DNA of 64,000 nucleotides from Pseudomonas rhizosphaerae (GCF_000761155.1 NZ_CP009533.1:3706001-3770000), one strand, 5' to 3'; positions 53,360 through 62,148 are shown, counted from the first letter of the stretch. Notes: generated by a model not told the origin, from the letters alone. Made by a program: numbers and translations.

Positions 53360-54733
53360 TCAGCCTAGCGAGGGGAGGCCCAGTGCGCGAGCGCAGTCGT
53401 TCAGCGAGCGCTGCTGGGTCTGGGCGTACAGCGCGAGCTCATCGAGCACCGTGCGGCCCAAGGCCTGGTGAAACGCCTCCTGGCTCGAGCCCAGACCGTA
53501 TTCGGCCTGGGCATCGTCGCCCAGGTTGGACTGGAAGATGCCGGCGGCGCTGACCGGCAGGAAATCTTCGTACACCAATGGCTCGCAATGAATCGCGCCA
53601 TTGTCCAACAGCCCCTGCAATGTGGTTTCGCCGGCACTTGGCTGGCCGCTGGGGAAATAACGGAAGAACGCCAGGTCCTGCTCGCGCATCTGCGCCAGAT
53701 CATCCGGAAACTCACTGAACTGCTCGCCCAGCAGGCGCATGTATTCGGTAGCGTTGGTCTCGCTGGGAAACCCGGCAAGCGCGGTACGCGAGGCGTTCAG
53801 CAGGCGGTCGTACAGCGCGCGTCCCTTGGGCGTCAGCGCCGCACCGCGTTGTTCGATCTCGCCGAAGCGTGCGGTGTGGCTGCCTTCGGCCACAGCGGTC
53901 TGGTCTGTAAACGCGACTTTTTCCTGCAACGCCTTGAAGCTGGTCTGGCGCAGCAGAATGGCGTGGCGTCGCGGTGGCGGCCCTTCGATGACAGCCTTGG
54001 GCGCGATCCCGCGCGCCGGCATCAGCGCCTGCACCGTGTCGATGTCCAGCGTGCGTGGCGTCAGGTGATTGATGTGCGGCCCCTTGAAGGCCACCACGTC
54101 GGCGATCAGGCGGTGGGCGTCATGCAAGCGCTGGTACTGGGCCGCGGTCACCGTGGCGTCATGGTGCCAGCGGAAGGTTTCCAGGGCCTGCTCGACGAAC
54201 GCGTCGGAGCCGGCCTGATCGAGGCCGCCGTCCCGCTCGAATTGTTCGATCAAGGCCAGGCACGATTGGGTAAAGATCTGCCGCTGTTCCAGCAGTTGCC
54301 GGGCCTGCTCGCGCAAGGCCACATCCTCGATCAGCTCCAAACGCAGCAGCGAAGTGAACACGCGAAAGGGGCTTACTTGTAGCGACTGCTCATGCACCGC
54401 CCGAAAGGCCGTGGAATGCACCGGTACACCTGCCGAGGTGAGGTCGTAATAACCCACGGGCTGCATGCCCATGACCGCGAACAGGCGGGCGATGGTCGCC
54501 AGCTCCGCAGCGGTGCCGACCCGAATCGCGCCATGGCGCTCGGCATCCAGGCGCTCAATCTCGCCGGTACGGGCCAGGGATCGGGCCAGCTCCGGCTGTT
54601 GCTCGAGGCACTGACGATTGACCTCGCCGACCAGGCTCATCAAGTCGCCGTACAACGGCACTTCTTTCTTGTACATCTCGGACATGGCGCGGGAAAACGC
54701 GGCACGGGTCTGGTCGGGACTGACGAAGGGCAT
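53360..54733 (-). CDS. hglS: 2-oxoadipate dioxygenase/decarboxylase HglS (DUF1338)
   Basis: 457 aa. DUF1338 family; in P. putida this enzyme makes D-2-hydroxyglutarate from 2-oxoadipate in lysine catabolism, using iron. Candidate metal ligands are H67 (AERHGAIRVGT), H223 (GPHINHLTPRT) and the glutamate in FGEIEQRG (292 or 294). ATG at 54733 with CAGGAGT. The LysR gene upstream and amaB-amaA beyond it complete the locus. Symbol by family and context. Confidence 0.9.
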   Translation of the reverse strand: MPFVSPDQTRAAFSRAMSEMYKKEVPLYGDLMSLVGEVNRQCLEQQPELARSLARTGEIERLDAERHGAIRVGTAAELATIARLFAVMGMQPVGYYDLTSAGVPVHSTAFRAVHEQSLQVSPFRVFTSLLRLELIEDVALREQARQLLEQRQIFTQSCLALIEQFERDGGLDQAGSDAFVEQALETFRWHHDATVTAAQYQRLHDAHRLIADVVAFKGPHINHLTPRTLDIDTVQALMPARGIAPKAVIEGPPPRRHAILLRQTSFKALQEKVAFTDQTAVAEGSHTARFGEIEQRGAALTPKGRALYDRLLNASRTALAGFPSETNATEYMRLLGEQFSEFPDDLAQMREQDLAFFRYFPSGQPSAGETTLQGLLDNGAIHCEPLVYEDFLPVSAAGIFQSNLGDDAQAEYGLGSSQEAFHQALGRTVLDELALYAQTQQRSLNDCARALGLPSLG

Positions 54734-54831
54734 GGTGGACTCCTGGCGCAAAGGGCTGGGAGTATGAAAGCGGGGAATGACCTGGACGATCAAGCGAAAA
54801 AAAGTGCGGGGGTCATTCCGACAAGTCGGCT

Positions 54832-55728
54832 TCAGTGGGCCTGGGGCGTGATCTGTTCCAAGATCCAGTCGACCAGCGCACGTACCTTCGGCACTTCCGC
54901 CGCGTGTTCGGCGAACGCGACGAAATGCGCTCCCTGACTGCGCATGGTATGCGGCCAGGGCATCACCAGACTGCCGCTGGCCAAGTGGCTCTCCGCCAGA
55001 TAGCGCGGCACCAGTGCCACGCCGCAGCCAGACAGGGCAGCACTCAAGCACATATAGAAAGTGTCGAAGCGCGGGCCGTGGTAGCTGTTCTGGGCGCTCA
55101 GGCCCTGCTCCAGAAACCATTCGTGCCACGCCTCGGGCCGCGATGTGCATTGCATCAGTACCAACTCGGCCAGTTGTTCGGCGTTACTCAGCGGCTGTTC
55201 CAGCAGGTCGGGCGCACACACCGGCACCACCTGATCGTCGAACAGCTCGATGCACGTCGCCCCGGGCCAGGTGCCCTGGCCGAAAAAGAAACCCACGTCC
55301 GCCTTGGCCTGCAGCAGCGCGAACGGCTCCAGTTCATTGCGGATGTCCAGGTGGATATTGGGGTGCGCCTTGCCGAAACCCTTGAGCTTGGGGATCAGCC
55401 AACCCACGCCGAAGCTGGGCTGGGTGGCCACGGTGAGCACTTCGGTCTCGTCACCGTAGGACAGGATGTAGCGGCTGGAAATGTCCACCTGGGTGAGGAT
55501 CTTGTTCACCTCGGCCAGGTACAGCGAGCCTGCCGGTGTCAGTTGCAGGCGTCGGCGAATGCGCAGGAACAGGTGGTGGCGCAGCATGTCTTCGAGCTGT
55601 GCGACCTGCTTGCTGACCGCACTCTGGGTCAGGTGCAGTTCTTCCGCCGCGCGGGTGAAGCTCAAGTGGCGGGCGGCCGCTTCGAAGCACTGCAAGGCCG
55701 TCATCGAAGGAACAAGGCGTTTTGACAT
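54832..55728 (-). CDS. LysR-family regulator of the lysine catabolic cluster
   Basis: 298 aa. N-terminal winged helix ALQCFEAAARHLSFTRAAEEL, LTQSAVSKQVAQLEDML, and a LysR substrate domain. It lies between hglS (same strand, 98 nt downstream) and the divergent amaB, 131 bp away, so it is the natural candidate to control both. Its ligand could be a lysine intermediate such as aminoadipate or 2-oxoadipate; not shown. Confidence 0.88.
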   Translation of the reverse strand: MSKRLVPSMTALQCFEAAARHLSFTRAAEELHLTQSAVSKQVAQLEDMLRHHLFLRIRRRLQLTPAGSLYLAEVNKILTQVDISSRYILSYGDETEVLTVATQPSFGVGWLIPKLKGFGKAHPNIHLDIRNELEPFALLQAKADVGFFFGQGTWPGATCIELFDDQVVPVCAPDLLEQPLSNAEQLAELVLMQCTSRPEAWHEWFLEQGLSAQNSYHGPRFDTFYMCLSAALSGCGVALVPRYLAESHLASGSLVMPWPHTMRSQGAHFVAFAEHAAEVPKVRALVDWILEQITPQAH

Positions 55729-55859
55729 GGAGGCATCGGCGCAAGGTCATGAGGTGAGGGAATGATATATGGAATATTGCTCCGTTGTGGTGGTCTGGCC
55801 TGCGGATTAATACTGATCTCAATTCGTTCTTATCGTTAAAGCCTTGTGAGGAGAAAACA

Positions 55860-57350
55860 ATGGTCGATGGCCTGCTCGAAAGCCTGGGTGTTGCAGCGAG
55901 TGCATTCAAGGATGGCAACCATCCCGTGCATACCCCGATCGATGGCAGCCAGATCGCCTCGGTAAGCCTGGAATCCAAGGCGCAGGTGGTCGACAAGATC
56001 GCCCTGGGGCATGAGGCGTTCCTGGCCTGGCGCACCGTGCCGGCACCACGTCGCGGCGAGCTGGTGCGTCTGTTCGGCGAAGTCCTGCGCGCCCACAAGG
56101 CCCAGCTCGGCGAGCTGGTGTCGATCGAAGCGGGCAAGATCACCCAGGAAGGGTTGGGCGAAGTGCAGGAAATGATCGACATCTGCGACTTCGCGGTCGG
56201 CCTGTCCCGCCAGCTGTACGGCTTGACCATCGCCTCCGAGCGCCCTGGCCACCACATGCGTGAAACCTGGCAGCCGCTGGGCGTGGTCGGCGTCATCAGC
56301 GCCTTCAACTTCCCGGTGGCGGTATGGGCGTGGAACACCGCCCTGGCCCTGGTGGCCGGCGACTCGGTGATCTGGAAACCGTCGGAAAAGACGCCGTTGA
56401 CTGCGCTGGCCTGTCAGGCGCTGTTCGACAAGGCGCTTCAGCAGTTCGGCGACGCCCCCAAGGGCCTGGCGCAGTTGATCATCGGTGATCGCGAAGCCGG
56501 TGAAGCACTGGTCGACGACCCGCGCGTCGCCTTGGTCAGTGCCACCGGCAGCACCCGCATGGGCCGCGAAGTCGGCCCACGGGTCGCCGCGCGCTTCGGC
56601 CGCAGCATCCTCGAACTGGGCGGCAACAACGCCATGATCCTGGCCCCCAGCGCCGACCTCGACCTGGCCGTGCGCGGCATCCTCTTCAGTGCCGTCGGCA
56701 CTGCCGGCCAGCGCTGCACCACGCTGCGCCGGGTGATCGTGCACAGCTCGATCAAGGACGAAGTGGTCGCTCGGGTCAAGGCGGCCTACGCCAAGGTGCG
56801 TATCGGCGATCCACGCAAGGACAATCTGGTCGGCCCGCTGATCGACAAGCCATCCTTCGACGCCATGCAGGGCGCCCTGGCCAAGGCCCGTGACGAAGGC
56901 GGCGAAGTGTTCGGCGGCGAGCGTCAACTGGCCGAGCAATACCCGAACGCCTACTACGTGGCCCCGGCCATTGCTGAAATGCCTGGGCAATCGGACGTGG
57001 TGCGCCACGAGACCTTCGCGCCGATCCTGTACGTCTTGAGCTACGAAGATTTCGACGAGGCCCTGCGTCTGAACAACGAAGTGCCACAGGGCCTGTCTTC
57101 GTGCATCTTCACCACCGACCTGCGTGAAGCCGAGCGCTTCCAGAGCGCGGCCGGCAGCGATTGCGGCATCGCCAACGTCAACATCGGCACCAGCGGCGCG
57201 GAAATCGGCGGCGCTTTCGGTGGTGAGAAGGAAACCGGTGGCGGCCGCGAATCCGGCTCCGATGCCTGGAAAGCCTACATGCGTCGCCAGACCAACACCG
57301 TCAACTACTCGCGCGAACTGCCGCTGGCCCAGGGCATCGTATTTGATTGA
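55860..57350 (+). CDS. amaB: L-2-aminoadipate semialdehyde dehydrogenase AmaB (ALDH7 family)
   Basis: 496 aa. General base E252 (LELGGNNAM) and nucleophile C286 (GTAGQRCTTLRR); the FGGEKETGGGRESGSDAWK segment is typical of ALDH7/antiquitin. It oxidises the semialdehyde from piperideine-6-carboxylate to aminoadipate in lysine breakdown. GTGAGGAG lies before the ATG. The stop codon lies inside an 11-bp tandem repeat. First gene of amaB-amaA. Confidence 0.93.
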   Translation: MVDGLLESLGVAASAFKDGNHPVHTPIDGSQIASVSLESKAQVVDKIALGHEAFLAWRTVPAPRRGELVRLFGEVLRAHKAQLGELVSIEAGKITQEGLGEVQEMIDICDFAVGLSRQLYGLTIASERPGHHMRETWQPLGVVGVISAFNFPVAVWAWNTALALVAGDSVIWKPSEKTPLTALACQALFDKALQQFGDAPKGLAQLIIGDREAGEALVDDPRVALVSATGSTRMGREVGPRVAARFGRSILELGGNNAMILAPSADLDLAVRGILFSAVGTAGQRCTTLRRVIVHSSIKDEVVARVKAAYAKVRIGDPRKDNLVGPLIDKPSFDAMQGALAKARDEGGEVFGGERQLAEQYPNAYYVAPAIAEMPGQSDVVRHETFAPILYVLSYEDFDEALRLNNEVPQGLSSCIFTTDLREAERFQSAAGSDCGIANVNIGTSGAEIGGAFGGEKETGGGRESGSDAWKAYMRRQTNTVNYSRELPLAQGIVFD

Positions 57351-57397
57351 TGGTTGATTGATGGTTGATTGATGGTTGATTGATGGTTGAGTGATGT
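57343..57397 (+). repeat. 11-bp tandem repeat at the amaB stop codon
   Basis: Four identical copies of TTGATTGATGG (57343-57353, 57354-57364, 57365-57375, 57376-57386) and one diverged copy (57387-57397). The amaB stop TGA is in the first copy. Because 11 is not a multiple of 3, TGA triplets occur in all frames. A likely hot spot for replication slippage. Confidence 0.95.
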
Positions 57398-57415
57398 GGT
57401 GGCGGGGCTGGCGCT

Positions 57416-57491
57416 ATCGCGGGCAGAGCCCGCTCCCACAGGGATCTTTGCTGCAGTGGATATCCCTGTGGGAGCGGGCTCTGCCCGCGAT
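57416..57491. repeat. 30-bp perfect inverted repeat (REP pair, family 1) between amaB and amaA
   Basis: Arms 57416-57445 and 57462-57491 are perfect reverse complements over 30 bp with a 16-nt loop. They carry the CCCGCTCCCACAGGGA core of family 1. It would form a stable hairpin in the amaB-amaA transcript; it may stabilise the amaB mRNA or lower amaA expression. There is no T-run, so it is not a typical terminator. Confidence 0.92.
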
Positions 57492-57537
57492 GACGGCGGC
57501 GCGGTCCGAACCCGATTTCCCTGGCTTGGAATGAGTC

Positions 57538-58824
57538 ATGAGCGAACTACGGCAACAATGTCTTTGGGAACACATCACCGCCAGGCCCCCTCACACGGCG
57601 GCTCTGGCCAGTGCGGTAAAGGCGGATGTCTGCGTGATCGGCGGCGGTATCACCGGGTTGTGCGCGGCCATCGAATTACTGGAGCAGGGCAAGCGTGTGG
57701 TGCTGCTCGATGCCAGTGAAATCGGCACCGGCGGCTCGGGCCGCAACGTCGGGCTGGTCAACGCCGGTACCTGGATCCCGCCCGACGAAGTCGAGCAGAC
57801 CTTGGGCAGTGCCGTGGGCGGTCGCCTCAACACCGTGCTCGGCGGGGCGCCGGCCGAAGTCTTCGCGCTGATCGAACGCTATGGCATCGACTGCCAGGCT
57901 CACAACGACGGCACCCTGCACATGGCCCACAATGCCAATGGCGTGGCCGACCTGAAGTCGCGCTGCGAGCAATGGCAGCGGCGGGGCGCCGACGTGGAAC
58001 TGCTCACCGGGGCGCAATGCATCGACTACTGCGGCACCGAGAAGATCGAAGCGGCCTTGCTCGACCGCCGCGCCGGCACCATCAACCCCATGGCCTACAC
58101 CCGTGGCCTGGGCGCGGCGGTACAGCGCCTGGGCGGGCAGGTGTTCCAACACTCGCCGGTACTGGGGCTGGAGCAACAAGCCGGGGGCTGGCTGGTGAAG
58201 ACCGCCAGGGGCGAGGTCAACGCCGACAAGGTGCTGATCTCCACCGGCGCCTACACCGAAGGCGACTGGTGCAACCTGCGCGGGCAATTCTTCCGTGGCT
58301 ACTACTATCAGGTCGCTTCCAAGCCCCTGGATTCGGCAGCCGCCGATGCCGTGCTCAAACATGGGCAAGGCTCGTGGGATACCCGCCTGGTGCTGAGCAG
58401 CATCCGCCGCGACGACGACGGCCGTCTGTTGCTCGGCAGCATGGGCCGGGTGGACAACAAACCTGCCTGGTTCATCCGCCGCTGGGCCGACCGCATCCAG
58501 ACCCATTACTTTCCACAACTGGGCAAGATCGACTGGGAGATGCACTGGACCGGCTGCATCGACTTCACCCCCGACCACCTGATGCGCCTGTTCGAACCGG
58601 CGCCAGGGCTGGTGTCGGTGACCGGCTACAACGGTCGCGGCAACACCACCGGCACCGTCGTGGGCAAAGCCTTGGCGCAGTTCTTGTTGCATGGCCAGGC
58701 TGGCAAGCTGCCCTTGCCGTTCTGCGCGGACAAACCGGTGTCGGCAGCTGGTTTGCGTACCGGCGTCTACGAAACCGGCTTCTCCCTCTACCATGCCGGC
58801 CAAGTCCTGCGCGTTGTTTTGTAA
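57538..58824 (+). CDS. amaA: L-pipecolate oxidase AmaA (FAD)
   Basis: 428 aa DAO-type flavoprotein. FAD motif CVIGGGITGLCAAIELL at residues 32-48 and GTGGSGRNVGLVNAGTWIP; the end TGYNGRGNTTGTVVGKAL completes the FAD site. AmaA oxidises L-pipecolate to piperideine-6-carboxylate, the precursor for AmaB. It follows amaB after 187 bp of repeats. ATG at 57538; an ATG at 57531 is out of frame. Confidence 0.9.
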   Translation: MSELRQQCLWEHITARPPHTAALASAVKADVCVIGGGITGLCAAIELLEQGKRVVLLDASEIGTGGSGRNVGLVNAGTWIPPDEVEQTLGSAVGGRLNTVLGGAPAEVFALIERYGIDCQAHNDGTLHMAHNANGVADLKSRCEQWQRRGADVELLTGAQCIDYCGTEKIEAALLDRRAGTINPMAYTRGLGAAVQRLGGQVFQHSPVLGLEQQAGGWLVKTARGEVNADKVLISTGAYTEGDWCNLRGQFFRGYYYQVASKPLDSAAADAVLKHGQGSWDTRLVLSSIRRDDDGRLLLGSMGRVDNKPAWFIRRWADRIQTHYFPQLGKIDWEMHWTGCIDFTPDHLMRLFEPAPGLVSVTGYNGRGNTTGTVVGKALAQFLLHGQAGKLPLPFCADKPVSAAGLRTGVYETGFSLYHAGQVLRVVL

Positions 58825-58873
58825 GCCGAAGGCGTGTCGGACCTGATCGCGTTCCGACAGATCCATCGCACCC

Positions 58874-59052
58874 ACCGCCGACGCGGCTCGCGCCGCTGCT
58901 ACAGGGGTATCGCAATTCTCCACCGGCGTGGTGAGCCACGAACACCGCATCCATGACCGACGCGGTGATGCACGAACACCGCATCCATGGCCGACGCGGT
59001 GATGCGTGAATGCCCGATCCCCTGTAGCAGCGGTGCAAGCCGCGTCGGCGGT
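58874..59052. repeat. Inverted repeat pair, family 2, after amaA
   Basis: Arms 58874-58907 and 59019-59052 are reverse complements over 34 nt with 2 mismatches, and match the cluster at 22.9 kb (core GACGCGG...CCGCTGCTACAGGG). The 111-nt loop holds a separate tandem duplication. It fills the 292-bp gap between the convergent amaA and comM genes. Confidence 0.88.
58937..59004. repeat. 34-bp tandem duplication inside the family 2 pair
   Basis: 58937-58970 and 58971-59004 are identical but for one A/G. They start CACGAACACCGCATCCATG and end CGACGCGGTGATG, so they contain part of the repeat core. It looks like a local slippage event within the element. Confidence 0.9.
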
Positions 59053-59116
59053 ATCCCCGATTGGCCTGCTGAAACGCAATCCTGCTTCTGGCTCCACTGC
59101 ACATCCCCGTCACCGC

Positions 59117-60610
59117 TCACTGTGCCGAAGGCCGATATTGCAACGCTTCCGCAACATGCGCCCGCTCGATATCTTTCGCCTGCTCAAGATCCGCCAAAGT
59201 GCGAGCCACCTTCAACAATCGATGCGCCGCCCGCAGCGACAGCGTCAATCGCTCGCACGCGGTTTCCAACCAGCGCTCGTCCTCGCCCGACAACCTGCAA
59301 TGCTCGCGCAACCCCGGCAGATCCAGAAACGCATTGGCACAACCCTGACGTCGATTCTGCAATTCACGCGCCTCGGCCACCTTGGTGGCAGCACTGGCTG
59401 TGTTTTCACCCGCCTGTGGCTCATGGCTCAGGGCCGTCGCCTCCCGCGCCACCGTGAGATGCAGATCGATCCGATCCAGCAACGGCCCGGACAGCTTGTT
59501 GCGGTAGCGCTGGATCTGATCGCTGCCGCATTGGCATTTGCCACTAGGGTCTCCCAGATACCCACAGGGGCACGGGTTCATCGCCGCCACCAGTTGAAAC
59601 CGCGCAGGAAAACGAATCTTGTCCCGCGCCCGCGCAATCACGATCTCGCCGCTCTCCAAGGGTTCGCGCAAGACCTCCAGCACCTTCCTGTCGAACTCCG
59701 GCAATTCATCGAGAAACAGCACGCCATGGTGCGCCAGGGTGATTTCCCCTGGCTGCGGCCGACTTCCCCCGCCCACCAGCGCCGCACCCGATGCCGAATG
59801 ATGGGGATGCCGAAAGGGCCGCTGCGGCCAATTCTTCAGCGGCACATGGCTGGCCACCGACTGAATGGCTGCCACTTCCAGCGCTTCGCGCTCGTCCAGC
59901 GGCGGCAGCAATCCGGGCAATCGACTGGCGAGCAAGGTCTTGCCGGTTCCCGGTGGGCCACTGAACAGCAGGTTGTGCGCGCCAGCGGCGGCCACCAGCA
60001 ACGCGCGCTTGGCCGCGACCTGACCCTGTACTTCGCTCAAGTCCGGATAAGGCTTGCTCACCAGCAGCAGCCCATTGGCATTGAAGGGGCTGATCGGGTT
60101 GCGCCCGTTGAAGTGACTGACCAGCTGCATCAGATCATCCGCGGCAATCACTGTCAGGTTCGAGGCCAGCGCCGCCTCTTCGGCGTTATCCCTGGGCACG
60201 ATCAGCGTGCGTCCTGCATCGCGAGCGGCAAGGGCAGCGGGCAACACACCCTGCACCGGCCGAACGGCGCCCGAAAGCGCCAGCTCGCCCAGGCACTCTA
60301 CGTTATCCAGCGTGATCGCCGGAATCTGCCCGCTGCCCGCCAGGATACCCAGCGCAATGGCCAGATCGAACCGCCCGCCGTCTTTCGGCAGATCCGCCGG
60401 CGCCAGGTTCAACGTGATCCGCCGCGCCGGAAACTCCAGCCCCGAATTGAGGATGGCACTGCGCACCCGATCCTTGCTCTCCTTGACCGATGCCTCCGGC
60501 AACCCCACCAGGGTCAGCGCCGGCAGCCCATTGGCCAGATGCGCCTCGACCGTGACCGCAGGCGCACCCACACCCACCTGGGCCCGGCTGTGAACGATAG
60601 CGAGAGACAT
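59117..60610 (-). CDS. comM: ComM/YifB-family Mg-chelatase-like AAA+ ATPase
   Basis: 497 aa. An N-terminal ChlI-like part (SLAIVHSRAQVGVGAPAVTVE, GLPEASVKESKDRVRSAI), Walker A SGPPGTGKT near residues 217-225, Walker B GVLFLDELPEFDRKVLEVLREP, the cysteine motif NPCPCGYLGDPSGKCQC, and the C-terminal domain. ComM is a branch-migration helicase that helps natural transformation in other bacteria. ATG at 60610. Full length. Confidence 0.92.
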   Translation of the reverse strand: MSLAIVHSRAQVGVGAPAVTVEAHLANGLPALTLVGLPEASVKESKDRVRSAILNSGLEFPARRITLNLAPADLPKDGGRFDLAIALGILAGSGQIPAITLDNVECLGELALSGAVRPVQGVLPAALAARDAGRTLIVPRDNAEEAALASNLTVIAADDLMQLVSHFNGRNPISPFNANGLLLVSKPYPDLSEVQGQVAAKRALLVAAAGAHNLLFSGPPGTGKTLLASRLPGLLPPLDEREALEVAAIQSVASHVPLKNWPQRPFRHPHHSASGAALVGGGSRPQPGEITLAHHGVLFLDELPEFDRKVLEVLREPLESGEIVIARARDKIRFPARFQLVAAMNPCPCGYLGDPSGKCQCGSDQIQRYRNKLSGPLLDRIDLHLTVAREATALSHEPQAGENTASAATKVAEARELQNRRQGCANAFLDLPGLREHCRLSGEDERWLETACERLTLSLRAAHRLLKVARTLADLEQAKDIERAHVAEALQYRPSAQ

Positions 60611-60708
60611 GCGTGCTCCATGCGTTGAGAGATGAACCGCTTCCTGCGGTGGTGGTGCGAGGGTAGTAGAAGAGGGCAGGTATGCCAGTGGGGAAATGAT
60701 TCACGGTG

Positions 60709-60936
60709 CTACGGACACTGCGCCAAAATAGACGGGTTCACGCCCTCATGTTTGAGGGCAAAGATGATGTGGGCGAGAAAATCCCCAGCCTCCGGTGCAA
60801 CCGCCTGTGGCACTGCAAGTGCGCCATTGATCCGCTCAATACGGGTGACGGGTTGAACGAGTGCAGGCTTCTTTACCCCGATAGCCTTCAGGCCCATCGC
60901 CTCGATCAAATGGGCGTAACCCACCAGATTTCCCAT
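60709..60936 (-). pseudogene. N-terminal remnant of a Fic-like protein
   Basis: 75 aa from ATG 60936 to a stop at 60709. The sequence (MGNLVGYAHLIEAMGLKAIG, RIERINGALAVPQAVAPEAG, HIIFALKHEGVNPSILAQ) resembles the N-terminal region I recall for some bacterial Fic proteins, before the AMPylase domain. The rest, including the HxFx(D/E)GNGR motif, is missing, and comM begins 98 nt further on. Family assignment is from memory of pattern; a small intact gene cannot be fully excluded. Confidence 0.45.
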
Positions 60937-60957
60937 TTTCCGCCCCCTGCCTTTGGC

Positions 60958-61020
60958 CAGATTTTCTTAACGCAGCCAAGATTTTTTTAAAATATGCGCC
61001 AATCGCTCAGAAAATCTTAA
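60958..61020. repeat. AT-rich repeated boxes upstream of the Fic-like remnant
   Basis: CAGATTTTCTTAA at about 60958-60970 and CAGAAAATCTTAA at about 61008-61020 have identical ends with an inverted AT core, 50 bp apart (about five helical turns). A looser copy (AAGATTTTTTTAA) lies between. They could be operator sites for the lost gene. The rest of 60611-61233 shows only the two gene fragments described. Confidence 0.5.
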
Positions 61021-61053
61021 CCGGAAATGGCCCGCCTTCACTATTTTTGGGCC

Positions 61054-61200
61054 CATGCCTACAGGAATGTCACCGTAGAGCGACCTGATATCCTGAACGT
61101 ACTTGATCGAGAGTTCAGCGTGGCATCCCCCAACAAGGTCTGGTGCGGTGACATGACGTACGCTTGGGCCGAAGTCGATGGTACTAACGAGCAGCGATGA
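61054..61200 (+). pseudogene. Fragment of IS3-family transposase (orfB)
   Basis: The open frame includes VTVERPDILNVLDREFSVAS and PNKVWCGDMTYAWAE before a stop at 61198. This matches the start of the rve integrase core of IS3-family OrfB, where ERPDxxNxLxREFxVxxPNxVWCGDxTYxWA is common; the D in CGDMTY is the first of the DDE triad. Everything after about 50 residues is gone. No terminal inverted repeats or target duplication were found. Confidence 0.75.
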
Positions 61201-61233
61201 TCGATCCTTATGCGTGCCGAGTCGTAGGCTGGG

Positions 61234-62148
61234 CTACAACCCACCCCGATCCCCCATGAACGCCTCCAACCGCGACCGCAACCACCGCTCCGCCGGGTCC
61301 GTATCGGTGATGCTCAACCACACCATCGACAGGTCCAGGGTGGGCGCATCGAACGGCAACGGTTCGTCGAACAGATTGCCATGCGCGGCCATGGCGGTTG
61401 CGGCGTAGTCGGGCAGGCCCGCGAGCAGGTCGGTGCCGGCGAGCAGAGCGGGGAGGGAGCTGAACTGGGGCACCGAGAGCACCACCTGGCGGGTGCGGCC
61501 TATCTCATGCAGCCACTCGTCCGCAATGCCGCTTGTGTGTGCGGTGGGCGATACCAGCACGTGGGGGCGCGAGCAGTATTCGTCCAGGGTTAAAGGTGTG
61601 GCGGATTTGTCGGCGCGCAGCACGCGCGGGCGCATGCGGCGCAGCAGTTTGCGCTTGGCGTTGGCCGGCAGGCCGCGGGTCTGGCTGATGCCCACGGTGA
61701 TGTCGCCGGAGGCGAGCAGGTCGGGGATGCGCCAGTAATCCACGTGCTGCACCACGATCACCACTTTTGGCGCTTCGGTGCGCAACGCGCGCAGCACTTG
61801 CGGCAGCAGGCCGAACTCGACGTCGTCTGACAAACCGATGCGGAAGGTCATGGTGCTCACGGTCGGGTCGAAATCGTGGGTCAGGCTCAGCGCGACGGAC
61901 ATGGCGTCCAGCGCGGGCGAAAGGTGCCGGATGATTTCCTCGGCGCGCGCGGTGGGCTCCATGCGATGGCCGATGCGGATGAACAAGGGGTCGTTGAACA
62001 GGGCACGCAGCCGGTTCAGTGCCGAGCTGACCGTGGGCTGGCCCAGGAACAGCTTTTCCGCGACGCGGGTGACGTTACGCTCGAGCATGAGCGCTTCGAA
62101 CACTACCATCAGGTTGATATCGGCCTTGCGCAGTTCGTTGCGGTTCAT
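61234..62148 (-). CDS. LysR-family regulator (NodD/SyrM-like group)
   Basis: 304 aa. Helix-turn-helix LMVVFEALMLERNVTRVAEKL, LGQPTVSSALNRLRALFNDPLF; effector domain with RIGLSDDVEFGLLPQVLRAL. The N-terminal pattern resembles the NodD/SyrM/LeuO side of LysR. Target unknown; the neighbours are gene remnants and ubiK, so no obvious partner. ATG at 62148. Confidence 0.85.
   Translation of the reverse strand: MNRNELRKADINLMVVFEALMLERNVTRVAEKLFLGQPTVSSALNRLRALFNDPLFIRIGHRMEPTARAEEIIRHLSPALDAMSVALSLTHDFDPTVSTMTFRIGLSDDVEFGLLPQVLRALRTEAPKVVIVVQHVDYWRIPDLLASGDITVGISQTRGLPANAKRKLLRRMRPRVLRADKSATPLTLDEYCSRPHVLVSPTAHTSGIADEWLHEIGRTRQVVLSVPQFSSLPALLAGTDLLAGLPDYAATAMAAHGNLFDEPLPFDAPTLDLSMVWLSITDTDPAERWLRSRLEAFMGDRGGL

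Noticed and set aside
57343..57397. Possible CRISPR array
   Set aside because: The 11-bp units are contiguous with no spacers.
59006..60628. 540-codon frame antisense to comM
   Set aside because: Arg/Gln-rich shadow frame; comM is intact.
60706..60990. 94-codon plus-strand frame over the Fic-like remnant
   Set aside because: No recognisable motif; the opposite strand gives the protein-like sequence.
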